A stretch of DNA of 64,000 nucleotides from Sphingomonas sp. HF-S4 (lineage in GTDB: Bacteria; Pseudomonadota; Alphaproteobacteria; Sphingomonadales; Sphingomonadaceae). Below are positions 8,319 to 17,816 of this stretch, piece by piece. How positions within the stretch are numbered: the stretch's first letter is position 1; every line of letters begins with the position of its first letter. The stretch lies in assembly GCF_032911445.1 (NCBI RefSeq), contig NZ_JAWJEJ010000002.1:496001-560000 (forward strand). The letters run 5' to 3'. Both the position numbers and the translations under genes were made by a program. The notes beneath the pieces are model-generated. The model had not been told where the DNA came from. It ran no database searches and saw nothing but the letters and a program-made list of their open reading frames with translations.

Positions 8319-9723
8319 GCTGGCCTCCGGCTCCGCCGCCCTGGCCACCGCCCTGACGCCTTTGGCCGCCCCCCTGGCGCTGCTGTCCGGTGCTGCCGGC
8401 GGCAAGCTGGCCGGTGACCACCTTCATGCCGGGCTTGAGATCGCCGCCGGTGATCTCGGTGACGGTGCCGTTGGTGTCGCCGATCGTGACCTTCACGGCC
8501 TGGGGCTGGTTTTCCGCATCGAGGACATAGACCGTCTGGCCCGCCCCGCGCGCGATGGTGGCGGACTTCTGCGCCTGGTTGCCGCGGCGTCCGCGCGGCG
8601 GGGCGAGCGCGCCGGTGATGCCGCCCTGGCCGCCGCTCGCAGCCTGGGCCGGGTCGCTCGGCTTGAAGCGCAGCGCCGCATTGGGGACGAGCAGCACGTT
8701 GGGCTTGGCCTTGGTGATGATCTCGGCGGTCGCGGTCATCCCGGGGCGAAGTTGCTGGTCGGCATTGGCGACGCTCAGGGTCGCAGCATAAGAGACGACC
8801 TGCGACTGGGTGGTCGTGCTCGTCGTCCCGCTCGACGACGAACTCGCCTGCGCCGACAGGTTCGAGCCGAGATCGACGCGGGTGATCGTCGCCGGAAAGG
8901 TCTTGCCGGGGAACGCGTCGACGGTGAAGCTGGCGAGCTGGCCTTCCTTGACCGAGCCGACATCGGCCTCGTCGATCGCGACCTGCAGCTCCATCGCCGA
9001 CAGATCCTCGGCGATGACGAACAGGGTCGGCGTGTTGAACGAGGCGGCGACGGTCTGGCCGGCGTCGATCTGGCGGGCGAGGACGACGCCGTTGACCGGC
9101 GAGCGGATGACGGCCTTGTAGCGACGGGTCTCGTTCGACGAGAGCGCGGCGCGGGCGGCGACGACATTGGCTTGCGCGGCCTTGAGCGCGGCGTTGGCGC
9201 GCTGGACGGCGGCACGCGCCTGTTCCATCTCGACCTTGGCGGGGACGCGTCCACCCGAGAGCCGGCTGACTTCCTCAAGCCGATTGAGCTGGGCCTGCGA
9301 CTCGGCAACGGTGGCCTGGGCCTGGGCGACCTGCGCCTGCTGCGCGTTGAGCTGGGCCTTGCCCTGGGTGATGTCGTCGTCGAGCTGCGACACGTCGAGC
9401 ACCGCGAGCGGCTGGCCCTTTACGACGCGATCGTTGACGTCGACGGTGACGGTCTCGACAAGGCCCGAAAGTTCGGAGCCGACCTGTACCTGGTTGGTCG
9501 GCGCCAGCTTGCCGGTCGCCGAGACGCTGACCGTCAGATTGCCGCGCTCGGCCTCGTCCGTGGCATATTCGGTCGCCGTCGAACCGCCGAAGCAGCGCGA
9601 GACGAGCAGCCCGAGCAACACCACGACCACGCCGATGACGATCCATTTGAGCCAACGCCGCCACCACGGCCGCGCGGGCGTGCCGAGGAATTCGTTGAGG
9701 TTCGAATTGGGATCAGTTGCCAT
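8305..9723 (-). CDS. Periplasmic adaptor subunit, MacA/HlyD type
   Basis: 472 residues. One N-terminal membrane anchor (WIVIGVVVVLLGLLVSRCFG, about 28-47), then biotinyl-lipoyl-like half motifs (GKLAPTNQVQVGSELSGLVE), an alpha-hairpin rich in Ala/Gln (about 125-210), the second lipoyl half (RSPVNGVVLARQIDAGQ) and beta-barrel domains. It bridges the inner-membrane ABC pump to the outer-membrane channel. The last ~35 residues are almost only Gly, Gln and Arg, a low-complexity tail that runs over the ATPase start. It overlaps the channel gene by 11 bases. Confidence 0.92.
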   Translation of the reverse strand: MATDPNSNLNEFLGTPARPWWRRWLKWIVIGVVVVLLGLLVSRCFGGSTATEYATDEAERGNLTVSVSATGKLAPTNQVQVGSELSGLVETVTVDVNDRVVKGQPLAVLDVSQLDDDITQGKAQLNAQQAQVAQAQATVAESQAQLNRLEEVSRLSGGRVPAKVEMEQARAAVQRANAALKAAQANVVAARAALSSNETRRYKAVIRSPVNGVVLARQIDAGQTVAASFNTPTLFVIAEDLSAMELQVAIDEADVGSVKEGQLASFTVDAFPGKTFPATITRVDLGSNLSAQASSSSSGTTSTTTQSQVVSYAATLSVANADQQLRPGMTATAEIITKAKPNVLLVPNAALRFKPSDPAQAASGGQGGITGALAPPRGRRGNQAQKSATIARGAGQTVYVLDAENQPQAVKVTIGDTNGTVTEITGGDLKPGMKVVTGQLAAGSTGQQRQGGGQRRQGGGQGGGAGGQRGGQ

Positions 9724-11203
9724 CCGCGGTGCCGCCTGTGGTCGATTGGGCCCGATCGGGGGCCGTGGGAGTGACGCTGCTGTCCCAGCCGCCGCCGAGC
9801 GCCTGGTAGAGCTGGATCAGCGCGGTCGACTGATCGGACTGCGCGCCGACCAGCCCGTTGCGGGCCGAAAGCAATGCGCTCTCGGCCTGGTTGAGCGTGG
9901 TGAAATCGGTGAGGCCCGAGCGATATTGCAGCCGCGCGAGCAACGCCTGGTTGTCCGACGCTTCGAGCGCGGTGCGGAACTCGGCCTCGCGGCGCTGGGC
10001 TGCCTGGAGCGCGAAGATCGCATTCTCGATATCCTCGAGCCCGGCAAGCACGGTTTGCTTGTACGAAAGGAACGCGCCGTCGGCCGCGGCCTGCGCCGAG
10101 CGGACCTGGCTGCGGCTACGGCCGGCGTCGAAGATCGTCTGGGCGATATTGGCGAACAGCCGGCCGGTGATGACGTCGAAAATCGAGTCGAGCGCGCTGC
10201 TGCCGCCGTTGATGCTGCCGCCGATCGACAGCGAAGGATAAAGCGCGGCTTCGGCGACGCCGATGCGTGCGGTGGCCGCAGCGAGGTTGCGCTCGGCGAC
10301 GCGGATGTCGGGGCGCTGGCGCAGCGCCTCGGCCGGGATGCCGGCGGCGACTTGCGCCGGGCCGCGCGGGATCGGCTTGGCCGCTTCGAGCTCGGTCTTG
10401 AGCGCGCCGGGCGCCTGGCCGGTCAGCACGCCGAGCCGCGAGACGAATCCGTTGTAATTGGCTTCAAGCGTCGGGATTGTCGCCGCGGTCTGCGCACGCT
10501 GGGCACGCGCCTGTTCCTGATCGATCGTCGAAACCAGCCCGGCCTGGACGCGCCACTGCGCAATCTCGACATTGTCCTGCTGGAGCGCGAGCGAGTTGCG
10601 CGCATTCGCAAGCTGCGCCTGCGCGGCGCGGGCGAGCACGTAGTTGCGCGCGGTCTCCGCCTCGATCGAGATCAGGACCGCGGCATAATCGAAGCCCGAC
10701 GATTCATAGGCCGCACGCGACGCCTCGACGCCGCGGCGGACTCCACCGAACAGATCGACCTGGTAGCTGGCGTCGCCACCGATCGAGAAGCTGGTCCGTC
10801 CGCCCTGTGAAAAGGACGTGACGGTGCCGTCGGGGAGGGTCGTGGTGGTGGTGCCCCCGCGCAGTGAATCGGTGCGCGAGGCACCGCCCGACACGCCGAG
10901 GCTGGGCAGCAGCGAGGCACGCTGCTGGATCAGCGATTCGCGCGCCTGGCGCAGCCGCGTGATCGCCTGGGCGATGTCGAGGTTCGCGGCCTGGGCGCGC
11001 TGGACCAAGGAGGCGAGCTGGGGATCGTCGAACTTCTCCCACCAGCGGGTGAGGTCTTCGCGGGCGCGCTGGTCGGCAGGGACCGAATAGGCGTCGGGCA
11101 CGCCGAGCTCGGGCGCGGTGCGCGGCCGATAGTCCGGCCCCGCGGCGCAGGCGGCGAGCGGCAGTGCGAGGACGAGCGTCAGGGCTATCGGGCGTCTGGC
11201 CAT
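9713..11203 (-). CDS. Outer-membrane efflux channel, NodT/OprM family
   Basis: 496 residues. Lipoprotein signal LPLAACAAGPDYRPR with Cys19, and two tandem outer-membrane efflux protein (OEP) repeats; the PDYRP and GLVSTIDQEQARAQ segments are typical of the NodT subfamily. Forms the trimeric outer-membrane tunnel for the pump encoded downstream. First gene of a four-gene minus-strand operon whose members all overlap (channel, adaptor, ATPase, permease), so the pump is likely made as one unit. The promoter should lie in 11204-11373. Confidence 0.93.
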   Translation of the reverse strand: MARRPIALTLVLALPLAACAAGPDYRPRTAPELGVPDAYSVPADQRAREDLTRWWEKFDDPQLASLVQRAQAANLDIAQAITRLRQARESLIQQRASLLPSLGVSGGASRTDSLRGGTTTTTLPDGTVTSFSQGGRTSFSIGGDASYQVDLFGGVRRGVEASRAAYESSGFDYAAVLISIEAETARNYVLARAAQAQLANARNSLALQQDNVEIAQWRVQAGLVSTIDQEQARAQRAQTAATIPTLEANYNGFVSRLGVLTGQAPGALKTELEAAKPIPRGPAQVAAGIPAEALRQRPDIRVAERNLAAATARIGVAEAALYPSLSIGGSINGGSSALDSIFDVITGRLFANIAQTIFDAGRSRSQVRSAQAAADGAFLSYKQTVLAGLEDIENAIFALQAAQRREAEFRTALEASDNQALLARLQYRSGLTDFTTLNQAESALLSARNGLVGAQSDQSTALIQLYQALGGGWDSSVTPTAPDRAQSTTGGTADGN

Positions 11204-11248
11204 GGCTGCCTAGATGGTCGGTAGCCGGGATCGGTTCCACCGAAATTA

Positions 11249-11266
11249 TGTCGCAGATTGTCGCAG
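11249..11266. promoter_or_regulatory. Direct repeat TGTCGCAG upstream of the efflux operon
   Basis: Two copies of TGTCGCAG start at 11249 and 11259, exactly ten bases (one helical turn) apart, 46-63 bases upstream of the outer-membrane channel start. The spacing is what a tandem-binding regulator would need. No regulator gene is adjacent; the acs gene starts 108 bases away on the other strand, so the repeat could serve either. Confidence 0.35.
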
Positions 11267-11373
11267 CCCTAGAAAAACTGCCGCTTGGAGCGGCGACGTA
11301 ACGGATTCTGCGACTTGCGCGCGGCGCGCGGTTGGGGACAAGGGGAGCGCATAAGAACGGGAGCGGAGCGATA

Positions 11374-13311
<1,938 letters not shown>

Positions 13312-13407
13312 TTGCAAGGTTGCAATTATTGCAACCGTCCGCCGGAAACATTGCATTTGCGGGAAATCCCACGGCGACCCAGATGCGTCCTATGCTGCAT
13401 TGCAGCA
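13312..13407 (+). promoter_or_regulatory. Cluster of TTGCAA-type palindromes, probable PhaR boxes
   Basis: Immediately after the acs stop are TTGCAA (13312-13317), TTGCAATTATTGCAA (13320-13334), CATTGCATTTGC (13349-13360) and the 15-bp palindrome TGCTGCATTGCAGCA (13393-13407). TGCA-rich dyads of this kind are the known DNA target of PhaR, the PHB-responsive repressor. The last palindrome, with two extra flanking bases (17 in all), is identical to the one ahead of the phasin gene at 19619-19635. Binding is inferred. Confidence 0.65.
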
Positions 13408-13430
13408 AGAACCTTCCAAAGGATTGCCCG

Positions 13431-13481
13431 ATGTTCTCGTTAATTGCGCTATTCGTGGCGCGGCGTCGCAACGTTGCCTGA
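13431..13481 (+). CDS. Candidate 16-residue micropeptide MFSLIALFVARRRNVA
   Basis: A tiny open frame begins at ATG 13431, with AAGGA seven bases upstream, and encodes a hydrophobic segment followed by three arginines (MFSLIALFVARRRNVA). It lies 23 bases after a palindrome that is identical to the one before the phasin gene, where the spacing to the start is 20 bases, and a strong terminator follows nine bases after its stop. The unit therefore looks like a complete small transcript controlled like the phasin. It could instead be a non-coding RNA in which the frame is accidental. I do not recognise the peptide. Confidence 0.45.
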   Translation: MFSLIALFVARRRNVA

Positions 13482-13489
13482 AGCAAAGA

Positions 13490-13515
13490 GGGGGAGCGGA
13501 AACGCTCCCCCTTTT
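13490..13515 (+). terminator. Rho-independent terminator of the small unit after acs
   Basis: A perfect 9-bp stem (GGGGGAGCG with CGCTCCCCC) closes a GAAA tetraloop and is followed by TTTT on the plus strand. It separates the small unit from the convergent peptide-transporter gene ending at 13529. Confidence 0.85.
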
Positions 13516-13528
13516 CGTATCCGGCGAC

Positions 13529-15322
13529 TTACTGGACGCCGTGCATCCACTTCTTGAGCGGCCAGCTGAGCAACAGCAGGAGCACGCCCAGGCCGATCGC
13601 CCAGTACGAGATCAGCGTGAAGACGTGGACATAGACGTCGAGGCTGACCTTCAGGTTGGTGACCTGGCCACCGACGGTCTCGACGCTGGCGACCTGCGCG
13701 ATCATCCCCGCGACATATTGCGCGACCGAGATCGACAAGAACCACACGCCCATCATCAGCCCGACGACACGCGCGATCGACAGCTTGGTGATCATGCTGA
13801 GACCGACCGGCGAGATGCAGAGCTCGGCGAAGCTATGGACGAAATAGAGCCCGGCGAGCCACCAGATGCCGACCTGGAACCCGGCATCAGCGAACTGCGC
13901 GCCCCAGACCAGCAGCAGGAAGCCGCCCGCGACGCCGATCAGCGCGATGCCGAACTTGACCGGGATCGACGGCTCGAGCCCGCGCTTGGCCAGCGACGTC
14001 CACAGGATCGACATGAACGGTGCGAGCAGCACGATGAAGGCGGCGTTGAAGAACTGGGTCTGCGGCGCGGTGATACTGAACAGCCCGAACACCGACAGGT
14101 CGGTATTGCGATCGGCGAACAGCGTCAGCGACGAGCCCGCCTGCTCGAACAGCGTCCAGAAGACGACGTTGAACACGATCAGCGTCATCGCCGCGAGCAT
14201 CATCTGGAATTCCTGGCGGCTGCCCGAGAGGAACGACCAGATCAGGATGCCGGGGACCGAGAGCGCGAAGGTGCCGAACAGGAACTTGCCCATGATCGGC
14301 AGCGACGCGATGTAGCCGAGGATCCCCGAGCCGGGCTCGGGCTCGACCGAGTTCATCAGGTTGACGTAGAGGAAATAGAAGACCGGGACGATCAGCAGCG
14401 CGCCGGCATAGATGAACCATTGCTGCCGCTCGACTTCGGGCCGTGCGGGCGGCTCGCCATAGCCGGCGAGCGTGTTGCCGTTGAACTGGATCAGCGACCA
14501 CGACACCATCATGCCGATCGCAGCGAGGCCGAAGCCCGCCCACCAGCCGAACAGCACCGCGAGCAGCGGGCATAGGATCTGCGAAAACAAGGATCCGATG
14601 TTGATGCCCATGTAGAAGATCGTGAAGCCGGCGTCGCGCCGGCGGTCGCCGACTTCGTAGAGCTCGCCGACCATCGTCGAGATGTTAGGCTTGAAGAAGC
14701 CGTTGCCGGTCGAGACCATCGACAGGCCGATCAGCATGATCATCACGTAGAGCGGGCTGCGATCGGCGTCGGATTCGAAGTTGCCCTTGGCGACTTTGCG
14801 CGCGAGCTGGCCGTTCTCGAGCAGGTCGACTGTGCCGTCCTCATTGCCCTTGATCTCGAGCTTCCGGGTACCGTCGACGACGTAGCGGACCTGCTTGTCG
14901 CCGGCCTGCTCGATCGAGACTTCGTAGCGCTGGCCATCGATCTTGGCGTGGGGCTGCGCGGTGGGGCCGCCGAAGCACAGGATGAGATAGCCGAGCGACA
15001 TCACGATAGCGCCGAACTTGACCGCGCGCTTCGAGCCGAGGAACTGGTCGGCCAGATAGCCGCCGACCAGCGGGGTGAGGTACACCAGCGCGGTGAACCC
15101 GCCATAGATGCCCGTCGCCTGGCGATCGCCGAACATGAAATGCTGGGTTAGGTAGAGCGTCAGCAGCGCCCGCATGCCGTAGAAGCCGAACCGCTCCCAC
15201 ATCTCGGTGGTGAACATCCGCGCGAGCTGGCGGGGATGACCGAACCAGGTCTTCTCCGCGGCCGGATTGACGCGGGTGATATCGGGTTCTGCCGGGCTGT
15301 CGGCGGTGGGGCTTTCTACCAT
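13529..15322 (-). CDS. Proton-dependent oligopeptide (POT/PTR2) transporter
   Basis: 597 residues. The N-terminus carries the POT signature ExxERFxYYG-like as TEMWERFGFYGMRALL, and the following GGFTALVYLTPLVGGYLAD(Q) matches the PTR2 signature. Fourteen or so membrane segments can be placed, interrupted by a hydrophilic insert of about 70 residues (about 125-190) that is typical of the longer bacterial POT forms. Imports di- and tripeptides with protons across the inner membrane. Read convergently with acs. The last residues (KKWMHGVQ) are cytoplasmic. Confidence 0.9.
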   Translation of the reverse strand: MVESPTADSPAEPDITRVNPAAEKTWFGHPRQLARMFTTEMWERFGFYGMRALLTLYLTQHFMFGDRQATGIYGGFTALVYLTPLVGGYLADQFLGSKRAVKFGAIVMSLGYLILCFGGPTAQPHAKIDGQRYEVSIEQAGDKQVRYVVDGTRKLEIKGNEDGTVDLLENGQLARKVAKGNFESDADRSPLYVMIMLIGLSMVSTGNGFFKPNISTMVGELYEVGDRRRDAGFTIFYMGINIGSLFSQILCPLLAVLFGWWAGFGLAAIGMMVSWSLIQFNGNTLAGYGEPPARPEVERQQWFIYAGALLIVPVFYFLYVNLMNSVEPEPGSGILGYIASLPIMGKFLFGTFALSVPGILIWSFLSGSRQEFQMMLAAMTLIVFNVVFWTLFEQAGSSLTLFADRNTDLSVFGLFSITAPQTQFFNAAFIVLLAPFMSILWTSLAKRGLEPSIPVKFGIALIGVAGGFLLLVWGAQFADAGFQVGIWWLAGLYFVHSFAELCISPVGLSMITKLSIARVVGLMMGVWFLSISVAQYVAGMIAQVASVETVGGQVTNLKVSLDVYVHVFTLISYWAIGLGVLLLLLSWPLKKWMHGVQ

Positions 15323-15462
15323 GCGTGAATTGCTTTCAAATGGGGTTCCGGGAGCGGGCCCGGCGCATGGGCGGCCAAACTAGACGGAATGAAGCCGCTG
15401 TAAAGGCGCGCGTATTTTTGTTGCGCCGCACGCATATTGGCGGGCGCGGCCGGCCACCCTAG

Positions 15463-16068
15463 ATGGCGGGGATGTTCAACGATCGCACTACGCCGCTAAG
15501 CCTTCTCCAGACTCGCCGATCGGGCAAGCCGCGCGACATGGTCGCGCCCGGGCCGAGCCCGGAGCAGCTGCACGAGATGGTCGCGATCGCGGCGCGGACG
15601 CCGGATCATGGCAAGCTCGCGCCGTGGCGGTTCGTGATCGTTCCCGACGACGCGCGGCCGGCGCTGGCGAAGAAGCTGGTCGAGATCCAGCGTGCCGAGA
15701 AGCCCGACTGTAGTGCGCGGGACGACGAGGCGGCGGCGCAGTTCGTCACGCAGGCGCCGGCCTTGGTGGTGGTGCTTTCGGCGCCGGTGATTCCGCATAA
15801 GATTCCCCTGTGGGAGCAGGAATTGTCGGCCGGGGCGGCGTGCATGAACCTGCTCCATGCCGCGCATGCGATGGGGTTCGTCGGCGGATGGCTGACCGGC
15901 TGGGCGGCTTATTCGAACGCAGTGCGCGACCTTTTTGGCGATGTTTCGCAGCGAATTGCCGGGTTTGTGTTCATCGGCACGCCCGGGCGCGAACTCGAGG
16001 AGCGGCCGCGCGGCGAACTGTCCGAAATCGTACATCAGTGGAATCCCGGGTATGGACCTGATCGCTAA
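15463..16068 (+). CDS. Nitroreductase family protein (YdjA-like)
   Basis: 201 residues from ATG at 15463, or 198 from ATG at 15472. The fold markers are the FMN-binding N-terminus LLQTRRSGKPRDMVAPGPS, ARTPDHGKLAPWRFV near 45-60 and the C-terminal GTPGRELEERPRGELSEIV. The short length and the TPDHG-x-L-x-PWRF segment match the compact YdjA branch of FMN-dependent NAD(P)H oxidoreductases. Substrate unknown. Three bases separate it from the longest form of the next, GntR-type gene. Confidence 0.85.
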   Translation: MAGMFNDRTTPLSLLQTRRSGKPRDMVAPGPSPEQLHEMVAIAARTPDHGKLAPWRFVIVPDDARPALAKKLVEIQRAEKPDCSARDDEAAAQFVTQAPALVVVLSAPVIPHKIPLWEQELSAGAACMNLLHAAHAMGFVGGWLTGWAAYSNAVRDLFGDVSQRIAGFVFIGTPGRELEERPRGELSEIVHQWNPGYGPDR

Positions 16069-16086
16069 TCGGTGTATTATCGCAGC

Positions 16087-16443
16087 ATGACAGCGCTCGA
16101 GCACGACGATTCACCCGTGTACCTCAAGCTTCGCGCCACCATCGCTGCGGCGATATTGCGCGGCGAATATCGCGCGGGGGACCAGCTCCCTTCGGTCCGG
16201 GCGCTCGCCGCCGAGCATGGCGCCAATCCGCTGACCGTCGCCAAGGCGTATCAGAGCTTCCAGGACGACGATTATGTCGAGGTGCGCCGCGGCGTCGGCA
16301 TGTTCGTGCTACCCGGTGCGGTCGAGCGGCTGCGCGTCGCCGAGCGCGAGCGCTTCCTGAAGGGGCATTGGCCGCGGGTGCGTGAGCATATCGCGCTGCT
16401 CGGGCTCGACGTGCGCGAGCTGCTGGACAGCGAACTGGCCTGA
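16087..16443 (+). CDS. GntR family transcriptional regulator, short YtrA type
   Basis: 118 residues from ATG at 16087 (an in-frame ATG at 16072 adds five residues). The winged helix-turn-helix is complete: VYLKLRATIAAAILRGEYR, QLPSVRALAAEHGANPLTV and VEVRRGVGMFVL. The C-terminal part is only ~45 residues and helical, too short for a ligand-binding domain, as in the YtrA subfamily, which usually controls linked ABC transporter genes. No ABC genes are adjacent; the nitroreductase gene just upstream is the likely partner. Target unknown. Confidence 0.85.
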   Translation: MTALEHDDSPVYLKLRATIAAAILRGEYRAGDQLPSVRALAAEHGANPLTVAKAYQSFQDDDYVEVRRGVGMFVLPGAVERLRVAERERFLKGHWPRVREHIALLGLDVRELLDSELA

Positions 16444-16465
16444 CGGGGCGGGCGAACCCGCCCCG
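16444..16465. terminator. Hairpin between gntR-type gene and alaC
   Basis: A perfect 9-bp stem CGGGGCGGG/CCCGCCCCG with loop CGAA directly follows the plus-strand stop and lies ten bases from the convergent alaC stop. There is no strong T-run on either side. Confidence 0.55.
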
Positions 16466-16474
16466 CTGAACGAA

Positions 16475-17683
16475 TTACCCCGCGTTGGCGCTGGGCGTGT
16501 TGACGCCCATCGACTGGAGATATTTCCGCACGTTGCGCGCGGCCTGTCGCAGGCGCTGCTCGTTCTCGACCATCGCGATGCGGACATAGCCTTCGCCATT
16601 CTCGCCATAGCCGACGCCGGGTGCGACTGCGACCTTGGCATGACTGAGCAGCTGCTTCGAGAATTCGAGGGAGCCCAGATGCGCGAGCGCCGGCGGCAGC
16701 GGCGCCCAGGCGAACATCGAGGCGGGCGGCGAGGGGATGTCCCAGCCGGCGCGGCCGAAGCTCTCGACCATGACGTCGCGGCGCTTGTGATAGAGCTGGC
16801 GGTTCTTCTCGACGATATCCTGCGGGCCGTTCAATGCGGCGCAGGCGGCCGCCTGGACGGGGGTGAAGGCGCCGTAGTCGAGGTACGACTTCACGCGCGT
16901 CATCGCCGCGATCAGATGCTTGTTGCCGACCGCGAAGCCGATCCGCCAGCCGGCCATCGAATAGGTCTTGCTGAGCGAGGTGAACTCGATCGCGACGTCC
17001 TTGGCGCCCTTGACCTGGAGGATCGAAGGCGTCGGATTGCCGTCATAATAGAGCTCGGAATAGGCAAGGTCGGAGATGATCCAGACCTTGTTCTCCTTCG
17101 CCCAGGCGACGAGGCGCTCGTAGAAGGCGAGGTCGACGGCCTCGGCGGTGGGGTTCGACGGGTAGTTCACCACCAGGATGCTCGGGCGCGGAACGGTGAA
17201 GTTCATCGCGCGCTCGAGGCTCTCGAAATAGTGATCGTCGGGAGTGGTCGGCACCGCGCGGATCGTCGCCCCGGCGATGATGAAGCCGAAGGTGTGGATC
17301 GGGTAGGACGGGTTGGGCGCGAGCACGACGTCGCCCGGCGCGGTGATCGCGGTGGCGAGGCTGGCGAGCCCTTCCTTCGATCCCATCGTCACGACGACTT
17401 CGGTCTCGGGATCGAGATCGACGCCGAAGCGGCGGCCATAATAGTTCGCCTGGGCGCGGCGGAGGCCGGGAATGCCCTTGGACTGCGAATAGCCGTGCGC
17501 GTCGGGCTTGGACGCGACTTCGCACAGCTTCTCGATGACGTGAGCCGGCGGAGGCAGATCGGGATTGCCCATGCCGAGATCGATGATGTCCTCGCCTGCC
17601 GCACGCGCCGCTGCCCGCATGCCGTTGACTTCGGCGATGACGTAGGGCGGCAGCCGCTTCATGCGGTAGAACTCTTCGGACAT
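16475..17683 (-). CDS. alaC: Alanine-synthesising PLP aminotransferase, AlaC type
   Basis: 402 residues from ATG at 17683. Fold-type I aminotransferase: NPSYPIH (about 124-130), the NYPSNPT substrate segment (173-179), ISDLAYSE (204-211), the PLP lysine at 239 in SLSKTYSMAGWRIGF, and the C-terminal Arg in RIAMVENE. The opening MSEEFYRMKRLPPYVIAEV and overall pattern are those of AlaC (glutamate-pyruvate aminotransferase), closely related to LL-diaminopimelate aminotransferases. The open frame upstream of 17683 is not needed and carries the phaC leader. Confidence 0.88.
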   Translation of the reverse strand: MSEEFYRMKRLPPYVIAEVNGMRAAARAAGEDIIDLGMGNPDLPPPAHVIEKLCEVASKPDAHGYSQSKGIPGLRRAQANYYGRRFGVDLDPETEVVVTMGSKEGLASLATAITAPGDVVLAPNPSYPIHTFGFIIAGATIRAVPTTPDDHYFESLERAMNFTVPRPSILVVNYPSNPTAEAVDLAFYERLVAWAKENKVWIISDLAYSELYYDGNPTPSILQVKGAKDVAIEFTSLSKTYSMAGWRIGFAVGNKHLIAAMTRVKSYLDYGAFTPVQAAACAALNGPQDIVEKNRQLYHKRRDVMVESFGRAGWDIPSPPASMFAWAPLPPALAHLGSLEFSKQLLSHAKVAVAPGVGYGENGEGYVRIAMVENEQRLRQAARNVRKYLQSMGVNTPSANAG

Positions 17684-17746
17684 TCCCACTTCTCTCTTCG
17701 GGTTTGGGCGCTGCATTGCGCCGTGGGGCGTTCCTACGCCATTCCT

Positions 17747-17771
17747 GCCAACTCGGGAATGACGAGTTGGC
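17747..17771. repeat. Inverted repeat upstream of phaC
   Basis: GCCAACTC and GAGTTGGC pair over 8 bp around a nine-base centre, between divergent alaC and phaC and 46 bases upstream of the phaC start. A half PhaR-like word CTGCATTGC lies nearby at 17711-17719. It may be an operator or simply an intergenic palindrome. Confidence 0.4.
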
Positions 17772-17816
17772 TTGTCGGCGCTAAAGCGTCGATACGCGCT
17801 GCCGGAGAGGAACTGC

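Noticed and set aside
8319..8405. N-terminal extension of the ATPase to 8405
   Set aside because: It would be read through the adaptor's Gly/Gln tail; GTG at 8318 has a strong GGAGG at the right distance.
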